Source: Pararge aegeria | Taxonomy: Eukaryota; Arthropoda; Insecta; Lepidoptera; Nymphalidae | Direction of reading: 5' to 3' | DNA: 64,000 nucleotides | Assembly: GCF_905163445.1 (NCBI RefSeq) | Contig: NC_053187.1 | Coordinates: 10,106,001 to 10,170,000 of the forward strand | In this document: in pieces, positions 13,801 to 25,900 of the stretch | How positions within the stretch are numbered: position 1 is the stretch's first letter | Layout of the letters: the number at the start of each line of letters is the position of its first letter | Position numbers and translations under genes: made by a program | The notes under the pieces: model-generated | What the model was told of the DNA's origin: nothing | What the model saw: the letters and a program-made list of their open reading frames with translations, nothing else | Databases searched by the model: none

Positions 13801-16800
13801 ACATCGGCCATTTTATAAAAATACTCATTCACTCACGGATTCATTCCCATCTCCGTAATCAACGCTCTTAGGCATATGCTGTAAATGCTCCTTAGAGCGT
13901 GTGGAAGTAGCTGAAGATTTGGTGGATGTTAGAGTACCACCAGCCTGAACACCTTCGGACTTGAGGTCTTGACCGTGCTGGCTGGCTTGTCCGGGAGTGG
14001 TTTGTGACTCTTCATTTATCTGAAATATAAAATGTTAATTTAAGAAGTGATAACAAGCTTTAAAACATTTTTTTTTTCGGTCTGTACCTATATTATTGAA
14101 TATTAGACGTGTCTTTTACCGACTTCAAGATTATATTATATGGGTGGAAAGCGATGGATAATAAATGTCTCAGTTTCAATGCAGCGTGTTGCAACGGCGA
14201 CTTGTTTTTTTATTATTAAATAAAAGGGCTTTCATGTGCCCTTATGCGGTTTATATACCCTATTTCATACAACAATTTGCGTGCACATTGGAAACATCTA
14301 AAGGTAACGAATCTGTTATAGGTAATATTGAATTGAATAACGAAATAAATTTGTGGCTGTGACTTTCTTTCTTGAATGTTAATTCAGTGTCGTATTTATA
14401 ATATTTTCAGGTTTTTTCATTTTAAAAGTATCAATCAATTTATTCCAAGATTCTAAATGTCACCCGAACTTTCAGGATTTCATTTAGTTTCATCTTTCTG
14501 GGATGAACGTCACAAATACCCATACGACTCTGTGCAAAAAAAAACCGATTTCTGAGTGATAAAAAGCCTAACCGGTGACTTTCGCATTCATAATATTAGT
14601 AGGGCACAACAAGGCACTCTCAAGAACATGATGGTTGAATGTAACTACATGTTTAGAATAGCGTATGTTACTTACGTTTGTGCCATGTGTTCCCACTGAG
14701 GCAGTAACAGTTTTTGGAGCTGTCGAAGTATTTGTAGTCATAGTCGAAGTCTCTTGCGACTTTGGAGGTCGTGTTGGTGCTTGTGTATCTGTTTGACGAG
14801 CTGCCGCTGCAATAAAGTACAAAACTTATCAATTTATGATTTTTCTTTAAGTTTAACCTCATATCAATTGTATTATACGTGTCTACGTAGTTTAATATAA
14901 GTAAAAAGCATGCAGATTTACACAATATTGATACATATACAGTTCTAATTGTGCTCGATGTTAAAAACTGATTGGAATAGATGAGTTTAGATGATCAATT
15001 ATTTACACATAATTTATGATTATCCTGTTAAAAATCATAGTTAATAGGGGTGAATATGAAATTAGTGATTTACTAAAAAAATGGGCTGCAGATTTACAGC
15101 AGCAGAACAAGATACTAATTTATTATCTATGGCGTGATACTTTAAACTGATACTTTATTGCAAGATAGTTTAATATTAAAATTCCGCACCGATTTTTAGC
15201 TATTTACAGTAGTCCTTTGAGTTGTTTCCAACTCTATCCTCAAATATTTGTATTAGATTGTCACAAAAATTTAAATGAATTAACTAGATGGTAGCTATCT
15301 CATTGAAGTTACTATTATCAGAATCTCTTACTCTTGTATTCTACTTCTTTCTTTAAGTGTCTGTTTTTATTATATTTTTGTATATGTTAATTTTGTGGTA
15401 TACAATAAAGAGTTAAATAAATAAATATAAGGGGATTTAACTGGAACATGTGAAGGTTGTTTATTGGCGTAAATCTCCATGTTATATTTACTGGTCTCAG
15501 GTCAGATAAAGACCGTACGAATAATAATCGTAACATAAAAGGCTCGTTGTTCTTAGGTTATTTTATAATGTGGTACATTAGGGCAATTTCTATTGAGCTG
15601 CTAGTCGAGAACAAAATATATCTTACGTTTTGGTGGGGCTTGGTTCGCAGGCTGGGAGCTGGTGACGTTGTCGTAGAGTGACGTAGAGGAGGTAGCTGCC
15701 GCGACTTTGTCCGACCGTCCGGTCGGGCCACCAGCAGCGCCTGCATCTGTTTCAATGGCACGTGTAGTGGTACGTGGCAGAGTTGAGGAGCCTAGTTCAA
15801 AAATAACATACATGTTCCAACGTAAAGCTTAATTTCACTTTAATCTGCGACTACCAAATAAATTTTTACTCCGATTAAATTATAACTTTTCCCTTATTTA
15901 TTATAATTTATCTACTTCTGCGAGACTCTAATGGTGACATAAATCAAAAGAGTTATTTCCTTAGACAGAAATAATTAACATTAAACTTAGACCTCTAAGG
16001 AAAATAAGCAATTGCAACTACCTGGGCTCTATCTTCATAATAATATTTTATTACACTGACAATTCTAACTTTGTACTTTGGATTAGACCAACATAAAAAA
16101 TAAAGATTTTTTTTCTAAGGAAATACTTGCTAAATAGTTTTGAAACGTTAAATCTGTTCGTTTATAGATAATCTACCTCTGGTTCGTAAGGCAAATTATT
16201 TCCGAGAAGCCATGCAATAAACTTAGCAGTTCCTTTTTTCAAAACAATGAGAAATTGTCTCTGTTTATTTGCTTTTACATATGTGGTATCAACCACTGTA
16301 CCGATCGTAACAACGTTTAGCATATATATAACTTGCATCTTGGAAATGGACATATGATATTGTTTATGGTGGAAAATTACCCAGTTAATTTTCCCAGAAG
16401 ATCTAAAATAAATAACCTTTTTTATCAACAGTTAATAACAGTATTCACCAGACAAAAACTTTTAATCCCGAGATTTTTCACCCTCATATCACGCTAATTT
16501 ACTATTTATAACTATGTAGCCCGCTTTGATATTTATTTCTTAGTTGTATTAAACTAAAGGAAAATGTATTTACTGCAATGATCTGACTTATTTATTGTTT
16601 TATCAATGACTAGCGGACCCTCGCGACTTCGTCCGCGTATGAGTCAATCGAGAAGCTAGATGTGATGCTAACATCATAATCATGGAGTGCTATGTACCTA
16701 CTATTATTTTACGTGATAAACTGAGTGAGCAATTTGTCATTATTTAAGTTGATACATACATCCATACATAAACGCAGAAATCCACCCACACAAACTTTCG

Positions 16801-19800
16801 CATTTATAATATTAAGCAGTATGGTACGCATGTATTCGATCGTTGTCCCATATGCCTTGCTGTTATTTGTGAAGAGTTATGTCATTTATCTCCAACAATA
16901 TTTATGAGATCTTCATTAAATTAGATACTACTGTTTAATATACATTTAAAAATAAAAAAATAATGATTAAAATCGGTTCAAATTTAACGGAGCTATGAAG
17001 TGAAATTGATAAAAAATTTCATCCCGTTTCCCGGAGGAACCTTATTATTTATCGGGATAAAAGGTATCCTATATGTTGACCCGGAATATCAGCTACCACT
17101 ATACCAAATTTTATTTAAATTCGTTCTGTAGTTTTCGCGTGATGCCCGGACAGACAGACAGACCAAAATTAAATAAATATCAGTTTTGGACTCAGTATCG
17201 ATTATAAAGCATCCCCCGGTCAAAATATTCAAAATATATTAAATGTACAGAAATCTTCCAGTTACAGTTTTACTATAGGTATAGATAGTAGATGAAAAAT
17301 AAGGTTATCTTAACAAGATGCTACTATTGCTGTTGTATTAGAAGATTCATTGAAAAGAATTATTTCAATCGAAAAACTGATATATAATGTCAAAATTGTT
17401 ACAGTATTTAATTTTTAATTTATGCATGAAGTAAATTATTTAAAAAGTTGAGATCAATAGTTTTGATTGCGATGATAACATTGCCTTTCTGTACTTACGA
17501 TATCTTGGATCTTGAGCTCTTAATCGGGCATATTGTTCTTGCGTCATGCAGGTGCACTGAGGTTCACGACCGTAGGTTAGGCTGTATCACAAAATTAACC
17601 ATAAGTACTAAAATAAATTAGAGATATTATAATACTTAGTCAATCAAAGATTAGAAATTAAAAAACTCATGTTATTAATTACTAACTCAAATAAATCCAC
17701 TACCCGTTGGAATTTTTGTGATAATAATCTCAACAGTAATTTACGCCTTTAACTTTTAATCACTAGTCAAGATTCAAGACACCTTGAATGGGACATGAGC
17801 ATAATATTTAGGGCATAGTTATTACAATACTAACGTTTATATTTTGACGGCCGTAGTCCAAGGTCGTGGGTTCGATTCCCACAACTGGAAAATGTTTGTG
17901 TGATGAACATGAATGTTTATCAGTGTCTGAGTGTTTATCTGTATATTATAAGTATTTATGTGTATTATATTCATAAAAAAGTATTCATCAGCTATCTCAG
18001 TACCCATAACACAAGCTACGCTTACTTTGGGGCTAGATGGCGATGTGTGTATTGTCGTAGTATATTTATTTATTATTTATATTAATTTGAGTATTTTGTT
18101 TACGATTCGACACGATCACTACCAACCCATTAACGGCCCACTACAGGGCACAGGTCTCCTCACAGAATGAGAAAGGTTTAGGCCTTAGTCCACCACGCAT
18201 TACTAGAATTCACACGCCTCTGAGTTATGAAGACTAAGGCATACAAGTTTCCACGCAATATATTTCATCACCGTTAAAGCAATTAATACTATTTTGATTG
18301 CATCAATTAAAACAGCACATAACTCCAAAAAGTAAGACTTGCGTGTCGGGGATCAAACTCGGTCACCCCGCTAGGGCAGCCTATAGCCTATCTTCTAGGC
18401 CATCACCGCTTCCTTATTTATAACGTTTACAACAATCACATTAATAGATATTAAAATGCAACTGTAAAAGAACGCTAGTTAGGTCAACAAATTAGTTTAA
18501 GACAGAAAGCCAGGAACACATTACTACGCCATACGGCTAATGATTCCGTTGGTCTTGTACTTTGGTATTTCACTACATTTTATATAAGCATGTTCGATTT
18601 CTCACAGCGGTATTTTATAAGTTCTAATTCCGAGTCGCGCTAGGAGTTGTTAGCTATTTGTTTTGTTAATAGAAATTCTAATTACATGCCTGGAGTTTTG
18701 CGTTGAGCACGTACGCGATTAGACTCAAAACCATTTTGGGAGCAAGCTTATAAGTCTTAACTATAAAAACCTTGTTTCTTATGAGAGCAGAAACCTGTGA
18801 CCGGCAGTAGGATATATAGCACAATTTCTATAGCCAGGTGATGATGTTTTGATAGTTGAATATGCGACACAGTTTGGAGTGTGTTTTCGGTAACAAAAAC
18901 AAACGCGTCAAGTGGCGTTATATAGAGTTATAACGCGTTGATTTATTATGTTACTATCTCGGAGTGTTTTTTTTTTTACTACAATTTTGCCCTTGACCGC
19001 GACGTGGTTTGAATTTTGGAGTTTGGAACCACAGCTTTCAAAACTGTGTTAAAGAGAACGATAAAAATGTTGTACAATACCTTGATCGATTTGGACTAGC
19101 CGGTGTTGAGACTGGTTTCCTTTTAGTCTTGAATTTTTGTTTGCTACCCGGCGGTTCCAACTTCAGGCTGTAGCTCGAGGATGCCTTACGTGAGAATTTG
19201 AATGATGGTGACTAAAATCATAAAATGGCAAATCTTGGTAATGGTTTATGAGCTTTTCAGTTTCCCTTCATGTTTCCTCCTTTTTCTCTCTATAATCTTA
19301 GAATAAAGTCTATTGTTACTGAATAAAATCGATCATAATTAGCTAAGCATTCAGATATCTGCTGCCATCTATATAGTTCAAAGCTTGTTTAATAATATCA
19401 ACATCTTATTTGAATATAAGTTTTGAGCTGATGCTGAATTTATTCAAATTTTATCAAGGGTGTGTTCCAATTAATCACCGTATGCCGTGCAGCATTATCA
19501 AATTGCTTCGGGGTTACAGAAGTCAATGGGGGGCCAATGAGAGTTTAAGCCAATAACGTCCAGCGATACTGCAGGGCGCAGACCGTTATTAATAAATTAA
19601 TTTTACATCATTAATTAATTAATGTTTAAATTAACTAATTTATCAATCGAAGATAAAAATTAGAATCTACTGTACCTTCAGTATTATAAAAAAAATTTAA
19701 AACCTACCATAAACATTCAAGCTAATATGTTAACATCGGCGGCAGTTTTTTTTTTACTGGCTGTAAATCCTATATAGCAGCAGCACTGTGCTGAGCGGCA

Positions 19801-22800
19801 TACGGTGGCTTACTGGAATGAACCCTGAGTACGACTATTCATTGTATAACTGCTATATGGAATAGCAGAAAACATCCTTTAAAAATGACTTCAAGTAAGA
19901 GCATCGTTACTGAATTACTTTGTTTCATAATGACAATTTATATTATTTTGAAATAAAGATTCCTTAGCAAAACGACCTGAACGCATAGTTTGATGTACAT
20001 GAATAATGATATAATATAAAGCAACTCACGCAACATTCTCTGAATTGCTTTGCATCTATAGGCGAGGTAAAGTTGAGGCCCCAGGTGTCGTTGGTCATTG
20101 GATCTTTCCAGTAAACGAAGCATTCAGAAGCTTGTCCAATGCGAGTACCTGAAAATAAAATGATAATAAAGTACATACTGAGAGTTAATTTACTCTCCAG
20201 TGTTCTAGAGACTTATTCAAATATAGTACCAATAATAATGGCAAAATACCTGTACATTACATACAATATACAAGGTAATTTCAAAAGAGAGTACAAGACA
20301 CCTTTAAAAATTAACAATATTACTGGATTTAGAGAAATAATTATAATTTCAAGTACGATTTATTTCAGATTTCATAAAAAATAATCTCAAACCAAAAAAA
20401 TCGCTCACGCTTTTTAAAACGGGCAAAAAGAATGAAATGTTCAATAACTGAAATATCTAACTCATTGAAGTAATACTTAAGGTTCATTTAATAATAATGC
20501 CTTTTCATGACTGGTGCGCTTCGATATTCATTACTACGTACCATTCGGAAAATAAATTTGATTCACTATTCATTTTCCCGTACCTACGAGTAGGTGTTAG
20601 CGAATTTCGGTCAATTATGCGCGCACCATCTAGTGTAAATTTAAAACTGGGTTACAGAGTCGGCCGCCATTGCTGCTTTGAGATTTGCTCGTAAAATTCA
20701 CTACTAGATCGTGGAGAAAAAAAACTTTGATTAATGTTGCAGCTATCAAACAGTGCCATGAGTTTTGTTAATATAAAATAGTAGATTTTTCTCGGGTTGG
20801 GCCTCTCTTATATTGTTTCATACTGTATTTTGGAGACTAATCTTGCAATTTCTTGTCTTAAAAATATTTATTCAAAATTATAGCAAAAAAAGTTGATTCA
20901 TTTCGACATAAAATATTTTCAGTATTTGGTATTTCAATAAAATACAATATTGTGGACTTTTTTATAATATTGCAAATTACTTACTATTTTAGTTTTTTAG
21001 ATTGACCCCATGATCTAAACCTGATGACTTTATATTTGTACTTTACAACAACATAATATTTGTACTATTTTTAGTGGGACAAGGAAAATGTGGAAATGCA
21101 AAACCTATTTAATTGTTTCCATTTACTTTATTTGTATATTATGATTCTAAATAAGAGCCATATTATACGAATTAGTACGATATTACCTGAATATTAAATT
21201 TCAGACATTTTTGTTGCAAAAGAAAATGTTCTGAGAGAGCGTAGACAATTTTAAATAGGTGCTTAATAATGAAAACAAATAGATGGTTTAAACTTCATGA
21301 CATCATAGGAAATATAACATAAACTTAACATTAACATAAACATTTAAAAACTATACTTAATACGTACACAACCTCATAACCTTTTAGTGAACTGTGTAAA
21401 AAACCATAGTGCCTTGATTTTTTTTTTCGGTAAATCAAAAAAAAACAAAAAAAAATTTAATCAATCAAAAATCTGTACTTTCGGGAGCGGCTTTATTTCC
21501 ACCTGAGCTATTATAACCTGGAAGATGATGACGAAATTTACCTTCGTACTCTAATGATGTTGTAGCAGTTTTTCATTGCCTAAATGTAGGGATAAAACGA
21601 CCTTTTCTAAAAATGAAACCTAGCTAGATCGATTTATCGCCCTCAAAACCCTGCATATCAAATTTCATGTAAAATCGATAAAGTTTTTTCCGAGATTCAG
21701 ATTATATATATACATATATACCCAAATATATAAAAGAAAAAACGACTGACTGACTGACTGACTTACTCACTCACTGACTAATCACGAACTCTCACGAATT
21801 GTAAATCTATATACTTGAAATTTGAAAGGTAAGTACTTTGTAAAACATAGATGCCAGCTAATAAACTGTTTTTCAGAAATCATCCCATTAAACGGGGCAT
21901 AGATTACAAGTTTGTATGAAAGTTCTATGTTATTGAAGTTAGGTACGTGGAAATCGGCATTTCGGTAGCAGCTTTAAATTATAAAAACCTGTATAAATTG
22001 TTTTGGAAAATCCCCCCTTAAGCGTGGGAAATTGGGGATGAAAGTTTTTTCTGATTTTTTTAATAATTAGCCTACAAGCATGAAATGTGAAAACTTTGTT
22101 CCTTTTAAAGCATAAACATCAGTTCAGATTTTTTTTTATTCAAATCTACCCCTAAAGGGGAAAAACAGGGGTTGGAAGTTTGTATGAAAGTCGTATGCTA
22201 TCGAGGTTAAAGACACTGTAATTCGCATTTAGGTTAGTGATTATAAATTAAAAGTGCATATATCAACTTTTTTTTAATTTCAACTTTTTTGGAATATAAT
22301 TTTTTAAGGGTGGTTAAGGTGGTTAATAGAGGAAGAAAGTTTTCGCTCAATATTTGTATTACCAAGTCCACAAACCTGAAATTCGGAAAATAGGTTTCTT
22401 TTAAAGTTAAGAAAATATTGTATCCAAATCTACCACCGAGGAGGTAGAACAGGAGTTTGAAGTTAGATATAAATAGATTCGTTGAAACTTCCATCTAACG
22501 TACCGTATAGCCATCTACCGTATCAACTATTGAACCGATCTTAAGTAAATTGAAATTTGTCGGTAGCATTATTTCTGCAGAAGGGCATAGGTAACTCGGG
22601 AGATCTACTCAAGCTCACGGGAAATAAGGAACTTCACACAGACGAAGACGCAGGTAGGCAGCCGCTTAAATCACCCTACTAATATCCTATTTATAATATA
22701 TGCAGAGTTTCAAACAGTAATTTTTTAAACTTCGCTTTTATAAAGATGTAAAATACAAAAAATGTACAGAGGGTTATAGAGAGTATCTATTTAGGTGTGA

Positions 22801-22915
22801 CTGTTAACTTATAACGTATGGAACTGATTTTGAGGTGCTGTAAATAGGCGTTGGCGATTTTTTTTTAATTTCGGTGCTAACAAAATTACATCGCGACGAA
22901 GTCGCGAGACTCGTA

Positions 22916-22955
<40 letters not shown>

Positions 22956-25900
22956 GCACATATATACAAGAACTGCTCGTTTAAAGGTGTTAGATAGATA
23001 TATTACAAACTTTCGCAGCAATCGACCAGCTTCTGAAAATTGCCCTCGCACTCTCGTACAAACAAAAATATGAAACTTTAACGTACCCGGCTGTAATAGT
23101 CTAACGTCCAGTATCTTGTCAACCTGCGAGTTATATGCGGTTATGTGGAACACGCATTCCGGCGAGTCCTGAATGCAGGTGATGTTCACTGGGACCAGAT
23201 CTTCTGACACCTGCTGCCATTTGACGGTGCCGGCTCCACTGGCTGATACGTGGAACACCTCTGCCCAAAGCCTGGAAGATACACGACTAACGATATATTA
23301 AAAACCTGCATTGTTCTCAAGCAAATGGTTATAATGTTGAATTATTTTTGGAAGTTTTTATTTGATGACACATTTTGTCTTACCAGAAGTTTACGCAATA
23401 TAAGCAACATTCATTTAGGAACCTTTTGCGTTAATGTTATAAGAAAGTAACTTCATTACTAAATGCTAATTGGCATAACGTGGAATTCAAACGCTGCCGC
23501 ATTATATTTCAATTCACCATAAAGTCACAGTATATGTTCAGCTGCAGTACAAATACGATGCACTTTTAACCCCGATTCCAAAGTATCTCGATAATACATT
23601 CCGGGATAGATGATCTTGCTAATTACTTTGTGATTACGTGGAAAATGTACGAGCAGACACAGAGGTTGTGATTTATAGATGGTTTTTATGCAACACGTTC
23701 ATGTTCTTTCAAAATAATTTTATACGAAAGTTTATTATAGTTTTAGCAAATAAATGTAACAAAACTGGTTGAAAAAAACTAAACTACTATATACTGAAAA
23801 AAGTTTTTTCCTACGGGCAACTGCTTAGTACTATAAAAACTTGTTTTTGCGTTATTCTTAAACAGAAAAAAAATAACAATAACATAACAAAGTTTTAAAC
23901 TCAAAGCTGATGGCAAACTTAGTTATAACGTTAATCTGTTTATCGCTCTTCTAAATTTGAGACACCTACCTCCACCATTAAAAATGTATAGTATCATTGC
24001 GCAATTCGCAAAACTTGCAGGACATTTACTTCATTATTCAATCATTATTTCGTATTCGCGTATGACCCAGTTGTCTCTTCAGGGATTGCGTGCAGGCCAC
24101 ATGGGAAATTCAGTACATAATTTAGTAGTGAACATGCATCGCAGAAATGGCGTAGGAATGTACATAACATAATTATACCTAATGTAATTTTTAACTAAAA
24201 CGCATACTTGAAATAAAATAAGACGCGTACTCACTTAAACAACCATGTATTCTCTTCTATCTTAAGCCATCTGCACGGCTAGCATGAGCAGGAGACAATT
24301 ATCTCCCCGGGAAAAGGGTACAAATTCATCTTCTTCCATAACTGTATCAACTCTGAGAGCACTGGCGCACAAGTTCAAGTAATATCCAAGTAATAATATG
24401 TGTTATCATAAACGGGGCTTAACTTCTCCTACTTCATATTCCCGTTCTTTTGCAGGTAGACACGTTAAATTATATCCATTGTCAGGGGATATAATCGAGT
24501 CTTATAATTTTTGTCTCCTGCCTTTGCTAACCCTGCAGGGGGCAACTAATATAGGAGACATTTTATGTAATTAAATTCCTCGTTGCTAATACGCGCTGGA
24601 AAGTTCTAGAATGCCCTATCCGATAACATTTTCCCCACTATGCGTTCCTTTAAAATAAGATTGAATCTAAGGCTGCCTCATTAACACTCATCTGAATTGA
24701 AATCGAGAATCAAACCATGAATCTTTCAACATTAATTCTAATCTATAGAGTAAAAGATGTACAGCTAACTATAACAGAGAAATGTGGTAACAGAAGATTA
24801 CCCAGTAAGGAAACTGAAACAATCTCACTTTCTTCTCTCCTTCGTTTATTTAATTCATTAGCTGTCGCCCGCGCAAATGAATTGGGATAAAAGCCAGGCG
24901 AAAGAAGAAGAAGAAGATTAGCTGTCGCCCGCGTTCTTAATCCACCGTTATTATTATGGTTTTTTTACTAATCTCGTGGATTGTATAAAAAGTTAGCCAA
25001 TTTTACTCTACGTCCTTTCAACTAACTCTATGCCAAATATCAAGTTGATTGTAAAGTTAGGGCGTCAAGGAAAGCAAACAAACAAACCAACAAACGCACT
25101 TCCCATTTATAGTATCAGTATTAATTTCTAGATCTTGCAATCTGTTTTATTAACTAAAGCAATCGAAAAATAAATATTTCGGTTATTAATAAAGGGTCGT
25201 TTCTCGAGTTGAGGCATGATATTTTTTGGATTGTATAAATGTAGAGACAATTGCGATGTTTAACACTAATGAAATAGTAGTTTCGAATAGTAATTCACTT
25301 AGCTGGAAAGAGAATTTTCTGAATTATGAATTATGTATATCTATTAAATGATTGTTCAGTAAAGAAATTAACACAACCTCACTATATTCTCCTTACTTTT
25401 TATTTATTTAATTACCAGATGTATCTTTTGCTATCTTACGCGCTTTGCTACGTTACGCCTTGGTTAATACTTTATTAAAAATGATGGTGTAGAATTTTAT
25501 TTTTCATACGCTTTTCAACCTGTAAAAGTTTAGGAAAAAAAATATTTTGTTCTAAGAATATTGTGTTTAGGGTTTTGGTTCAAAGAAATTGGTAATATTT
25601 ATTTTTTTGGTGTTAGCTTAAACTACAAAAGCAAAGTTATCTATATTTTAATACAAGCTGTTTCCCGCGACTAAGAGTTAGTCAAATACGGTAATACGGT
25701 GTCAACCAAAACTCGTGGAAACCGTTAGTTTCCCGGAATAAAAAGTAGCTCTTGTGCTCTTACAAACTATAATTAATCTTTGTACTGTAATTTTTCTCCA
25801 TATCTGTCCAGCCGTTCTGATGCGATTAAATAAAAAATCTCTCCAAACTTCCGCTTATATAATATGTAGTGTTTTTAAATGATCGATTCAAATAAGAAAA

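Larger units (their letters stand above)
20149..23086. other. sif intron 2
   Basis: 2.9-kb intron. It contains a large unclassified repeat (about 21690-22690) and a (TA)n tract. Otherwise AT-rich sequence with no coding signal. Confidence 0.6.

Noticed and set aside
21720..21780. CRISPR-like or tandem array suggested by GACTGACTGACT
   Set aside because: A simple tetranucleotide run inside a dispersed repeat; no spacers.
22809..23086. Downstream part of a 149-codon minus-strand frame
   Set aside because: Only 23271-23087 is exon; the rest reads through the donor into intron and the (TA)n tract.
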